Assembly (NCBI GenBank): GCA_025642065.1
Contig: JAODUP010000848.1
Location: 1 to 64,000, forward strand
From: Paralvinella palmiformis
Lineage: Eukaryota; Annelida; Polychaeta; Terebellida; Alvinellidae
Direction: 5' to 3'
DNA length: 64,000 nt
The notes beneath the pieces were generated by a model, which was given only the letters and a program-made list of their open reading frames with translations, did no database searches and was not told the DNA's origin. How positions within the stretch are numbered: position 1 is the stretch's first letter; each line of letters starts with the position of its first letter. Below, piece by piece: positions 22,795 to 35,554 of this stretch. Position numbers and translations under genes: made by a program.

Positions 22795-23150
22795 AAAATA
22801 ATGGTGGACTCCAGGTGGAACCCACGTCCTAACATCAATATCAGAATTAATCACTTGATATTAATGATACCAGTAACTGGAATCGTCATAAGTATTATCT
22901 GGTTTCAGCCCCTTTGTAATTTTAGTCAGTTAGTTCCACGTGGAAAATAGGTTGAATCCACGTGGAAACCACGTCGTGACATCAGCATAAGAATTAATCA
23001 CTTGATATTAATGTTACCAGTAACTGGAATCGTTATAAGTATTATCTGTTTCCAGCGCCTCTGTAATTTTAGTCAGTTAGTTCCACGTCGTGACATTACT
23101 ACAAGATTAGGCGCTTGAAATTAATCATACCAGTAAATAGAAATGTTTTA
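22795..23150. repeat. 147-bp tandem repeat, about 2.3 copies
   Basis: GAATTAATCACTTGATATTA at 22,844 recurs at 22,991. CCAGTAACTGGAATCGT, AAGTATTATCTG and GTCAGTTAGTTCCACG repeat in the same order. A shorter third copy near 23,090-23,145 has an internal deletion. Boundaries carry CCACGTGG-like palindromes. Confidence 0.85.
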
Positions 23151-23199
23151 TACTTATAATGAAAATGCTATTTAATAAAGTTGCATGAGCGATGAAGGT

Positions 23200-24445
23200 T
23201 GGTGAGAGATTTCAAATTATGAAATATTACAGTCAGTTGGAGAGATTTGAAGTAAAACCGGAATACAATACTTTTATTTTTGGACGATTTCTTTAACGAT
23301 TGTCTGGTTTTCTGCCATTCTTTCAAAGAGTGCAGATATTTGGTTTAATGGTAAAATGCTCGAAATATTTACATCAGCTTCTGAAGCTGAGGTCAAGGAG
23401 ATAATCGCAAAATCTCCACGCAAGTCATGATTTTATTGCTGAAGATTATTGTTTTCCTCATGAAGAAATTGCTGAACTTGTCCGCCTGGAGTTCAGCAGA
23501 GGTAAAATGTAGAATATTTACATTTTATGTGCTTCATATCAAGTTCTTAGTTAATGTGAAGAGTTTCTTTTGATCGTTTCCACATCTTCCAATCTTTGTG
23601 GAATAAAACAATTTTCCTCGGAATTTTCCTAGCAGATCTAATATCAACATATCAAAGTACCAAGGAATTTCCAGTCTCCATGTGACCGTACTTTTTTAAC
23701 GAGAAGCTAATTGGTGATTTATAATACTTTGGACACGTTTCTTATAGCCTTCTACCAGATCATCAATTTCCCTCACAGTTATTCAGGTGTTGAAACGACT
23801 GTAGAGCCTCCTTTAATTATTTTATATTTATGCCCCGATACTTCCTTTATGTAATATTTCTTCGTATGTAATTGGGCTTGTCCATATTAATAACTAACTG
23901 TGCCGCCAGATGATCACCGAAGAGTATATCTGTTGCGATGGAAAAATATCACATACAGAGGGAGATCTTACTATGATGGAGCTCCATTCCCTAGAGATGA
24001 TCAAATCTAGTATGTGACCTCCTTTGTGAGTTACACTATTTACATGCTGAGTTAATCCGTGTGAATCCAAAATACAGCAAAACCTGGGAGCTTCAATATT
24101 ACACTTATTACCCACATGGAAATTAAAATCATCAATTATTAATACATCAAAGAATAATCAGATTTGGAAGCCATTTTTCTTAGAAGGAGGAGGACAATAC
24201 ATAATAGATACTTTAACAGTAACGATAACCAAAGTTATGGTACGGTCCATGTTTTCAGAGTGAGTATATATCTCAGCTTTCTTTGACTTAGCGTGACAAC
24301 AAGTCCCGATTTGTAGAGTATGTCAATACCAGCACCGCAATTGCCACTTTTACTGGGAATGTAATTAAACTTATAACCTGCAGTAACTAACTCATGTATC
24401 TTGAGCTAATTAGTGTCATGTTACCCACAAAAATTATTATTATAG
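23200..24445 (-). pseudogene. Non-LTR retrotransposon (LINE) relic: endonuclease and linker
   Basis: Minus-strand fragments in shifting frames read GYKFNYIPSKSGNCGAGIDI, LYKSGL, CPPPSKKNGF, IDDFNFHVGN, LDSHGLTQHVNSVTHKGGHI and LDLIISRE. These match the end of an AP-type endonuclease domain (GDFNxHxD, SHGLxQHV..THxxGHxLDLVIS). Downstream, after a frame change, come VEGYKKRVQSIINHQL, RSARKIPRKI and a linker-like ADKFSNFF, typical of the stretch before reverse transcriptase. No RT catalytic motif survives. Many stops; inactive. Confidence 0.8.
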
Positions 24446-24667
24446 AAATGTCAGAGTATACGAGTAGAGCGTTCATCGTTGAGCTTATTTAAATGGTGTT
24501 GGAGCTTTTTGTTATAGAATACATACTTAATAGTACAGTGACATACATCAAGCCAATAAAGTTTATATAAACTAATCATAAATGATAGCTTAACAATACT
24601 GAGCTTAACTTCTTCTAATCTGGTATTCTCGAAGCCTATCCTTAATATAACAAATAGCTAACGAAAC

Positions 24668-24783
24668 AGTAATGATGTAAACAGAAGGCTTCAGCAGTAA
24701 TGATGTAAACAGAAGGCTTCAGCAGTAATGATGTAAACAGAAGGCTTCAGCAGTAATGATGTAAACAGAAGGCTTCAGCAGTG
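24668..24783. repeat. 28-bp tandem repeat, four copies
   Basis: Four nearly identical copies of a unit that begins CAGTAATGATGTAAACAG and ends AAGGCTTCAG. The copies show almost no divergence, so the array is recent. Confidence 0.95.
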
Positions 24784-24789
24784 TCAGAA

Positions 24790-24988
24790 GGGACTGTGGA
24801 CACCAACTAATAATGTGTATGATCTCCTTTAACAATGAGACGCCAACAGATAATTATGTACAACTAGGGTTGTATTGTCCATGAGGCTGAAACGTTTGAA
24901 GGCTCTACAGAAAGTAGGAGCCGATCAATTAATTTTTCTGAGACACTGTTACCAGCGACATAGGACTTCAATGGTTAAAGGAATTTTC

Positions 24989-25028
<40 letters not shown>

Positions 25029-25960
25029 TAATACACCTGTCAGCTATAGTGGGTTGGATGATTGAAGTACCGGTGGAGTGGACTCGAAGTACCTAGAAGC
25101 CTAGAAGCAAAGTTATCGTCGTTGGTTGTGGTGCATCATCAGCATAAACATCTTTAGGTTTATTCTGGCAGTTAGCCCATCAGCTTGGGATTTCTTCCCA
25201 GCCATAGACTTGGATGTAAATCTAGCAGCTATGCAAATCCCAAATCCCACGAAGATCTCGAAGTCGGGATTTTCTGTTGACTCACCAGGATTCGATCATC
25301 TCTGTCATTGCGGATTTTTGGTCGCCCAAGTCTTGATCCGTCTTAATGTGTGGGTCCTGCTCACTTGCTGCTTCCATATCGCCTTCAAAAGAATAGTTTG
25401 TAACTGTCCAAAAGACGGACTCTTAACCTCATTGGTGACCTCTCATTAGTGAACAACATAAATACCCTCTTTTTCGATCAAATAGTCCATCGTTCAGGCC
25501 ATATATCGAATTATTTCATGGTTCGTATGATATGGTGTATAACTGGATCAATTATTAAAGTAACACCGCTCTTCTGTTCTATTTATTTGGGGGGGGGGGG
25601 AATTCCAGATACCCTTCACAAATTTCCCATTGAATTATTTATTAGAACTTAATATCCTATTCAATTCTGAAATTGTCATCGTTCACCATATTAATTGTAA
25701 CTATGTATATGTATATTCTTTTAAAATGCAATTGGATATGTCCCATTTCAAAACTGATGTTTATACGTTAACTAATATACACAGGAAGTCCATCACTGGC
25801 ACAGAATAGCACTGAGGTGGTTGTGCCGCCCTGTAGTATGGTAGTTTGCTTGTCTTGTTGAGGTTTGGGGTGGAGACGCCTGGCTATCGCCTATTGGGCA
25901 CTGCCACCTGGTCTTGACTTCTGTTATAATGATGATGGGCGAAATGGCAGTTGTTTATCA
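24790..25960. other. No supported gene; TA and poly-G runs
   Basis: A TA run lies at 24,996-25,026 and a G run at 25,589-25,600. A plus-strand ORF (25,126-25,449) is uninterrupted for 107 codons but has no family resemblance. Its antisense contains acidic fragments, and I could not decide between them. Confidence 0.4.
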
Positions 25961-25969
25961 TGGTTTAAC

Positions 25970-26145
25970 TACCTCAGTTTACAATAGATGGCATGTTCGA
26001 AGGAGAAAACCTTGCCAGTTGCCTGGTTAGATGAAAAACTCCTCCTACTATAATGCCGCGGCCGGAATTCGAAGCTCCGGCCTCCCGCACAATTCGAAAG
26101 TGCCACGCTCTTACCCACTAGTCCATAGAAGCGGTCTGATCCGTC
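25970..26145 (-). repeat. tRNA-derived SINE (family D)
   Basis: On the minus strand an A-box-like TAGTGGGTAAGAGCGTGG is followed about 35 bp later by a B-box-like TTCGAATTCCG. A body with reverse-strand words GAGTTTTTCATCTAACCAGG and CAAGGTTTTCTCC follows. A tail fragment of the same family is at 21,628-21,690. Confidence 0.7.
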
Positions 26146-26149
26146 CTTA

Positions 26150-26830
26150 TTGTTGTTGTTTTTATAGGAGTCTTTCTGGATAAATGGGATTATGATGTCT
26201 GGCTGGAATGTTGATTTTCTTATAGTCAATGCTGCTAGGTGATGGTCTGGAAGTTTGTAGTCTTCCGGACGGAGATGACCTTTTAGTATTCTTCGGTGCT
26301 TGGGTGGGCTGGGCAATTGAATATATAATATACAGGATTGTGCGCTTGTTGACAGTGTCGGCATAGTGTTAGGGATGACGGGCCAGTGACGTTTTGTGTG
26401 TATGTGCAGAAAAGTAGTCTTTTGAGTTGGGTGTCGGCCAAACTGTTGTTGAGGATATTATGTCCAACTACAGTGGTCTTCTGGCACTAATCCTTGGATG
26501 CTGATGTGTAGTCTATATAGATCGATTGAAATTGATTAGAGATGAATCTATCAACAAGATGGTTGAATCTGCTAGGGGGATGTTCGGCATATTCGATGAC
26601 GTCTGGGCTAGTGGGTTCGTTTGCTAGTTGGTCGACTCGGTCGCTGCCCTCAGGGTTAATGTGGCGGAGTATTACTTGGATTCCACGCTGCCTGGGGGTT
26701 GATGCCGTGGTTTAGATTTCTATGGTGGTTTGCAGCGTGCCATGTTCTGGTATCTGTATCGGTCATCGGTGCTATTGGCGAATCAGCGTTGATGTCAGCA
26801 GTTGTGACGTCACTCGTCCGTGTGTGTTGG
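26150..26830 (-). pseudogene. Second LINE relic: RNase H and 3' ORF end
   Basis: Minus strand reads GIQVILRHINPEGSDRVDQL plus ANEPTSP, matching the last RNase H strand and helix (the usual '..GNExADxLAN..'). Then come LTLCRHCQQAHNPVYYIFNC and PAHPSTEEY, like the C-terminal cysteine-containing tail of I- or Nimb-type elements. Stops and frameshifts are present. The family D SINE lies directly downstream, so they may share a 3' end or be nested. Confidence 0.65.
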
Positions 26831-26839
26831 TCTGTTCAT

Positions 26840-29800
26840 TTTAATAATGCATGTGAATAGATTCGACTAACTATTAAGGTGACTAGGCTTCATCAGTTTA
26901 TGTGTAATTAATTGCGTTTATTTTATGACAGAACTTTCTTGTTTGAGAAACTTTGTGTAAGTTTGCACTAAATTATTTTCAACATGGCAACTAGTCTACG
27001 TAAGCTATTTGATCGGCATTCAAAGTGCTGAGTTCAGCATCATCAGATTAGCTTAGTGACATATACAAGAATGGACTATTTTAGAGGTTATCGTATAGGG
27101 TTAGACTCGTATAAAAACCACGATCACAATTTAGCCCAAGGAATAGGTACACATACCAGATTCAGACGGATTTACAACCAATGCACCTCTAATTTAACAA
27201 TTCTTTTCAAGAGTTTATATTTTCAGTACACTTCACTAAGTTTAGAAATGATTTATGCTTTAAGTGTGAAGCACAGTACAGCAATGTGGAGTGCTATACA
27301 GATTATTATTATTAGTGATAGTAGTAGTAGAAGCAGTGGTAGTAGTAGTACTAGCAATATAATAAAATGTTCATATAAATGCAAAAAAAGATCACAGAAT
27401 ATCATTACAATTTATTATGGAACCTTTAGAAATGACATAACAATGCTCTGAAATGCAACACTGATTCATGCACATTGTGGATTGCCAGAGTGAATAATGG
27501 TATAAAATATATCACTAATATCAACACCTATATACAAGATCGTATCATTGGCTTTGTTTATATCTAGAAAGGGAAAGAAATGTTGGATAAAAGAGAGCGA
27601 AGAAGAAATATTATAACAGATTATTGCATCAAGTCTTTGCTGATTAGAACTAGCAGTCCGACAGATAAGGGACAGCCATCTTAATTCAGTGGAAGATGTG
27701 TGAACTTCATGTTATCGTATATTATTCCAATATACTACCATGGAGCAGTAAGCCTATACACTAGTCATTGGTTACAAAGATATTAAAATGAACCAAACCT
27801 AATTCACACCTTCTCAGCTTAATGGATAACAATGCTTATAATTATTTTCAATCACTTTCATGGTCCAGATTATACATTCTTATCCCTCTGTATCTACAAC
27901 CATGTGAACTAGACAAAAAAATTAATGAACTACTACGAATCTGTATCAAGACTTCTATATTTTGAATGTAAAAACCCATACTACAACACAAAATAACACA
28001 CCCAAATAAACATACAAAATATACAATGTTTAACGTAATCTGCCAGCCAGTGAGTTGAACAACACACAAACAGTTATATTTAATTCAAATGTAATCAGTT
28101 GTAAACAAAATTAGAAATGTCATCACCAATAAATGCATAATGAAATGATTGTAAATCTTTATGCATCACATTATGATTGTTCGCTTGGATACATTTTAAT
28201 ATCCACATATATACCATTATTATCAGTATAATGTATGTCTAAACATGAACATTATGCATGTATACTGCACAAAGTGTCACACATTTCATTCAACTCTTCT
28301 AACTGCAATCTAAAGGCAATAACTTATTCTATTCTTTAATTACCTTTATATACAGCAAGCTGGTGAAGTGCAAAAGCCTCTTACTCGTAGAACGTTTTGA
28401 TGTTGTGCCACGTTAACATGCTCAGTTATTAACGTAATTAACAAGAAAGGATGTCAACAGAGAAACACTGTATGGAACAATCTGGTACAAAAACAATTTA
28501 CGGTGAAGTGGAAAAAATTATTAATTCCTATTATCTCAACCTACAACTTAAATGCAAATATCCCCCCCCCCCCCAAGAATGAACTTTTCAAAATGAAAAT
28601 GAACACATGCTGGTAAGAAACACACACACACACACACACACAGCCTAATGCCAGATCCAGAATTAAAAATATCTTTTGCTGGTCAGTAAAACATGAGTGC
28701 AGACTAGCTACTATCCTGATAATAATAAACATGGATAAATAAAAAAACATTAAATGAACATAATCAATAAAATAGAAATATAGCCAGGTGACTAGTTAGC
28801 TAATTATTGATGACTTATTATTGTATTCATTAAATACTGTAAAATATGAATACACTAAACAAATAATTTTTTGTTTATAAATTACAATGGCAACTTGAAA
28901 AGAAATGCTAAAAAAAGCATGTTTTTCTAGACAAGGTTGCAATGAACAGACAAACACAATATTAAATAAAGTATTGCACATATAGTCTTTGGCATATCTA
29001 ATAATAAAACATGCACATACATATGCATGTGTGAAGACTCGCACACAAAAAGTAACAAATACACATTTTACACAAGGGTTTTAGGCACCAAGAGAAATAA
29101 TTGTTCATGGTGTATTTTTAACAACAAATCTAATTTCATTCTACTTTTTACTGCCTATTATTATCTTGTTCATATTAACATTTTATTTTCATGACAAATA
29201 TTGCAAGTTACAGATTTTAAATCAACTAAAACAATGTACCTTCAAAATTTAAAGAAATGCTTTTATTTGTTAACCATGTCTCAGGTTAGTCATAATGTTA
29301 TTTGTTAGGGTAACATGTTTTGGCATAATGTTTTTCACTTTTAATCATAATTACAAGACATAATTCCATATTTGAATACGTGTATTCTTACACATATTTA
29401 ATTTCACACTTAAACAATATATTATAAAAGACTACTTATGGCTTAATACTGAAAACTTTTTCTGACTATTCATAGTTTTATGGGTTAAAAATTACACCAT
29501 AGAAAGCAAACAGTGCAAGTAAAAACATTTTGTTCATATTTTATAGAATATTAACAGAAAATTTGAAAGAGTGCATAAAATCTTAAATTATTCATGATTT
29601 CATTACTGAAAATGGGAAATAAATTTTACTACTAAAACCATGCCTTATCTGTCACTTAAAAGTTGAAAAACAATAAACCATGGCTATATACTGACTGTGT
29701 GCTAAGGAGGTGCCCTAAAACCAATGTCGCCTCATAGATGCAATCACTCATATATTCTTATTCACAACAATGTTTATAAAAATATGACATGCATTATTAC

Positions 29801-29954
29801 TAATAAAAGAAGAATACATCTATTTTCAAGAACTGACTTCAAAAACAACTGATAATCAAGGATATCAGACAAATAGTAATAGTGTTCTGTAAATCTTTTT
29901 AAAAGTTGTGCGAACCCTGGATGTAATCACCAACACACACACACACACACATAT

Positions 29955-29987
<33 letters not shown>

Positions 29988-30750
29988 AGCAGAGCACTAG
30001 AAATACTTGAAATAACCAGAAGTAAGGTCAGGTAATATTGACTCTGATTTCTCAATTAACAGGTTTGTACAAATATCACTCATAACCTTTTCTAAACTGC
30101 TTCTATCAGCAACTGATGATAGGGCATCACTCAAGACACGTGCTATGCCACTACTGTTATAATACTGTCAATGACCAGCTGGGTAGTAATAGAACAAAAG
30201 GGTAAAAAGAAATGTTTATATAGCATAGCAGTAGTTAGACCATGACTAAACACCAACTAGTGACTCATATAAATATCACAGTGTTATGTGCTATCACTGT
30301 TTCTGCACTCTCAGACGATACGAATACAAGAAGATCATTTCAAAATGGAAAAATCAACACAATCAGTCTTGAGAACATCGCAGGCTGAACAATTTTTAGA
30401 ATGTAGCTGGCTAAAATAATCAATTCCACCTGATTTGGCTGCACAAACCTCTTAAATTCATACAAAACTACTATCGCACATCACTGACTACTGACTTCCG
30501 CAAAATGTCTTTTTACTTTAGTCTGACTTGCACAGTTTGCTAAGAACAAAGATCTGGCAGTGAATTTATGACCAGCAGTAAATCACCCACTACCCACAGT
30601 AGAATACTCACTACCTGCAGTAGATGCCTTACTACTGACAGCACTACTGAACATTTACTTATCGTAAGCCAGCATTACTGTGATGCTTAATCATGTACTT
30701 TTCACATAAGGGACCCACGTACCCACAACACATGCCCACATTCCTTAATG
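26840..30750 (-). other. Downstream flank and probable 3' UTR of alpha-catulin
   Basis: AT-rich, with no other gene. Candidate minus-strand poly(A) signals AATAAA occur at 29,262-29,267 and 29,182-29,187, about 1.5 kb after the stop codon; I cannot tell which is used. Microsatellites include CA runs at 28,621-28,642 and about 29,933-29,988, and a C run at 28,562-28,574. Confidence 0.4.
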
Positions 30751-30981
30751 TCATGACCGGTCGTAGGCATTCAGGCTAGACATAGGTCTACTGGTAAGTG
30801 ACGAACTCCGTCGGAATGATTCGGAGCGTCCGCTGCCGCTACCACTGCCACTCTTCACCGAGTCTCGGTCACTGCCATCGCTGGTGCCACCATTTGTCGG
30901 AAAGTCCATCTGAGCTGCGTGTCGCCACCCCCTGGAGCTTGAGTGAGACATGTGGAGGTGACCTCGTAGTTCAATGTTGTA
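30751..30981 (-). CDS. CTNNAL1: Alpha-catulin terminal exon with stop codon
   Basis: Acceptor TTTTACAG, 76 codons and TGA. Starts YNIELRGHLHM and ends SSLNAYDRS. The tail is rich in Ser, Gly and Arg (SGSGSGSGRSESFRRSSS), likely disordered and phosphorylatable. It is longer and different from the short vertebrate catulin tail. Confidence 0.9.
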   Translation of the reverse strand, partial: YNIELRGHLHMSHSSSRGWRHAAQMDFPTNGGTSDGSDRDSVKSGSGSGSGRSESFRRSSSLTSRPMSSLNAYDRS

Positions 30982-33900
30982 CTGTAAAAGAAATGAATAA
31001 AATTATCTTTCTTTCCTGGTGTGTCATTAATCAAATGCAAATTTTCTGGTGCATGTTCCATGTCTACAACAGGTATTCACAAGCATTACAAAACTAACAT
31101 CATTATTACTAACCTTAGTAGTGCATACAAGACATGTTGTAACCACTTTGGCAACCGAGTTCATTAGATTCTTTGTTTCCTGTATAACACTATCAACCTA
31201 GTTATAAAATATAAACAAAAACATAAATCTCTCTCCACACACACACACACACACACACACACAACTTAAGAGAGAAGTTCAATAATTCCTTATTAAATAC
31301 TAAACACCATGGGACAGTAAACAACTCAAACCTGTATTCAGACTGTACGCTTAAGTCATGAATCAATTAACATGTACTTGCTATTACTAACGGATCTGGT
31401 ACCTTATTGAATGTAGCAGCCTTGCCCATAGTAGGTGACTTTATTGTAAAACTGAGTTGCTGGCAAAGAACCGGTAGACGATCCAAATGGGCAATTAACT
31501 CAGTCTTGTGAATTCCTGCTGGCACCTAAAATATAAACATGTTTGATATGGTCATCATTAAAATAGCCAGTGTAAATATATGTTCATAACCAACACCTAT
31601 ATAATTAGTGCAGTTCTTCAAATGATTGCACAAGATGTTTACTGCCCTAGAAAAATAAGACAAATCTTCAAAATCTTCTTTTTTTAAATAACTTGCTTAT
31701 GGGCAGAAATATATTAATTATTAATCATAAGTTTCTAAACAACACGATGAAACTATGAAAAGGTGTCCACTGACAAATACCTACTCGTACATATACAGTG
31801 CTTAAATTAGAAAACAATCTATTACGAATGGATGCCACCAAACATAAAATTTAAATGCTGAAAAAGGGACTACTTACCAAGTTGATAAAATCTTTGACAG
31901 TTTTGAAGAGTTTGGCTCCCTCCTCTGCAAAGTACTCTGCCTGTGTGAACAAATCCTGGGTGGTCTTCAGTGGTCCCTCACCACGTGTAAAAAGGTACAT
32001 AGAGAAGGCCATAGATGACATGTTCTTTGCACGACGTACAATTTCGTTGTCTGGTTCTTCCCACTTGTCAGTCTCAGCATCCATCTCGGAGGTAATTAGC
32101 TTCATTTCCAGGCCTAGCTTAGCTATCTTCGCTTGCTCCTGAGCACAAGGAAAACATGCACCTTTGATATTTTTGTTATTACTGTACACATTTTTCAAGT
32201 AATGTTTAAGCGGTTGTGTGCTTAAATTATGAGTTTTCAATCAAACTAATTTTCACATTTCTAATCAATTATCTATTCATTTTGGAGAACATCTCAAATA
32301 CTGTCAGCAGATGTTGATTTCAAATTACCTAATGTCTGGAGCGCTATTATTTAATACAGCAATTCATGACCTAAAACAGGTTCCACATGAGAGATGATTG
32401 ATGTTTTACGGCCAGTTTTGAGCACATGGTTGAGGCTAAATGGGCCGAGTGACCTCCAAAGGTAATGAAGCGAAGTCAAAGATGAAACACCCTTCAGATA
32501 TGCCCACGGCGGGATTCGAACTCAGGTGGTGGTTCCAGATAAGAACGATATCAATATGTTGGACGTTCCATAATCTATAACTGCATAGTCAGAACTTCAT
32601 TTCTGACTAACCCCTGTATGTGTGCAGATGCAGTGGGTGCATGCGTGTGTGGGGGGGGGCATGCATGTGTGTGTTTGTGCACATAAATGCACACACACAT
32701 ATATACACATTTGTAAGAGAGAGGCAGACTAATAATATCTACATAACTCATGGTATTACAAGTCATGTATGTAACATTGTATACCCTTAATATGCACAAG
32801 GTCCGAGTTACAAAACATACCGGATCATGCATAATAAAGATACTTCAGTAATCATTTGATGTGCCAATAAATGCAGATTCAACAAAAAATAAACATCTGA
32901 GTGTCTTAATTATCAAGTATCGACAGATAATATGCATTCGATTATGACCGAACTCTTTTAAAATAAATATAAAACAAAACCCGGAGATTTATTCAGTTTG
33001 AATATTTACCTCAGCATTGAGTCTGACTGGCTTGGCATTACGAGCTGTTGTGCCATGTTTCTTGGTAAATCATCGAAGCAAAGAAAGTACAGAAAGGAAA
33101 GAGAGTACACAAGTCATTAGCAATACCATACAGATCAAGGTTGTACATTATGATACTATTATACTGAAAGATATATTTCTTTAAATATGGACAATAACAT
33201 TAAAAAAGGGCAATGTGCAAATGCTACATCATGTAATCCATAAACAAAACATGCAAACTATATATAGACAATACAATTAGAAGAAGCCTATAGAAAGAAG
33301 ATGCCCAACGTGATATAATGTGATCTTTACTGTATATAAATCAAGATATTAAATTGTTAAAAAACAAATATATATTGTTTAAATGCAGATAATAGTTCGT
33401 CTATTTTTAACTGTCAAGACAGACCCAGTGAGCTTTTTTATGCAATAATTTATTAGTGTTTATTGTGTTTCTTTCCTGGGGCATTGTGGAGTCATTTAAT
33501 GTGGACGTATGCATTAGAGTTGTTATAATTAATGCCCATATATAGCAGCAAAAATAGTTAACATTTTAACATGTGAGGTTTGCTTTCTTTCAATGTTATT
33601 CAAACTGCAACATATTCAGATTATTATATTGTGATCTCACAAAATCAATTACACATTGGTATTTGATATGCTATTCAAGTTTATTAACACAATCAATGAA
33701 GTTAATACATCAATTAATTACTCCATCCGCAGAGTTAGGTGAACCTATATGAAAACTAATATTAATCCAGAATTAAAATCATGATTATGATCAAACAGAT
33801 CTTTGCAGGACAATAAATATTGACAGTGGTGTCCTCTCTGATACCAGTCTTATGACACAGCTATCATCTTACAATGCCTATAACCTCATCTTCATGTCCA

Positions 33901-35512
33901 CTTCAGCAATCAACCAACTTAATGGTTGCCTGACTAAACAAACGCTTCTTATAAACTAAGCTAAGTGAGTGAGTGCTTTGTTTAGTCTTGATGGCTCCTT
34001 AGAAAAACATCCCACAAACATAGGTGTGAGTTGGATTCAAACTTGACTTGGAGGTTTGGAGTCCAGTAGTTTAAGAACACTGCTATCAGAGCACCTATAG
34101 CAACTGAGCTAAAATGTATTTCACATTTCTGGCCTGTGGCCTGTAGTTACTGAAATCTGAACGGATTTGCCACAAACCATTTTATTTCAAGTGTTCTGAA
34201 TATTATTTAATAAAACACTTAGTGGTGATGATAACAATAAGATACAGGCATAATTCATCACAAGTTCCCAATGATAAAAAATTCAACGAAGTCAGAAAGT
34301 ATGAATTTCAAAATCTGATTCTAAAATTTAGCCTATCAATAGTATTTTTATTATTCTCTTTAATTGTATATCTCTTATGAAAATTTGTTGTCCTATGTGA
34401 AGCATATGTGATTGACTACCACTGATTAGAGCACTATATAATTATGAATTATTACAATTCTTCTTATTATTATTATCATTATTACAATGAATAAATTAGC
34501 TGTCATATGAATCAAAAGTGTGCAAGAAAATTCTTACATCAAATTAAAGAACTACGCCATGACAGATTATCAACTGCATAATTAATGCATGAAAGTTATC
34601 CAGAAAAACAAACTGCGAATAACGGTGAAATCAGCTGTGAACAGCTTTAGATGAAAGGACAAAAGAACATGTAGTGCAATAGAAAGGTAAATGAATCATC
34701 ATGAATTTGAAGAGGTGACAAAAAGATCTTTATATACTCCCTCGGTTAAGAATAAATGTGAACTTGATAGAAATTAATTTCACCAGTAGACGAGTGAAGA
34801 AACTTGGTAACAACACAAGACAACCAAAAGAAATTGATAATTGTAAGATCCACAGAGTGAGAAAAAGAGGAATTCTCAATAAGTAGAATACTTACTTCAT
34901 CAATGAGCTGAATTAAAACAAAAATTAGAAACACAAACAAAAAATTAAACAAAAAGCATGCAGTCAAGGTCAGTTTATGATGACAAAGCCACACACCTGT
35001 TACAAGATTTTTGGATATCTTTATACTAAGATATGCATTCCAGTTATCTTAAGGGTTCCATTAGTTAACTGTTAGTTGGCATTAAGAGATATGTTATGGC
35101 ATTCTTGGCTATAAAATATATTGAATAGCTAGAGATATAAACAGCTGAACTAGCAAAATAGTAATTGGAATAATGGAATTGAGTGGAACCAGAATTGGAA
35201 TTGACAAAATGGTATTGACCCCATCTCTGGTATATCCATCATAGTCAAGGATGGCAATATGCCGTAGACATGGTGAAAACCATGGTAAAACATCTTGCTC
35301 TTTCATAATCTCAAAGGTTGTCAAAACTTAAACGCCTTCTTTTTTTGGCTAGATTTTCTGTATCACACAGTCAAACACCTACCCACACACACACATGCAC
35401 GTACGCATGCACACATGCATGCATATACTGTCAGAGACAAGTCCTCTCTTCATCCATTCCATGATGAATAAACTGATGTGGTGACATTTTATATCAGTAA
35501 TTGTAGTAGATG

Positions 35513-35554
<42 letters not shown>

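Noticed and set aside
25126..25449. 107-codon plus-strand ORF
   Set aside because: No family resemblance, no splice signals matched to neighbours; composition is not persuasive.
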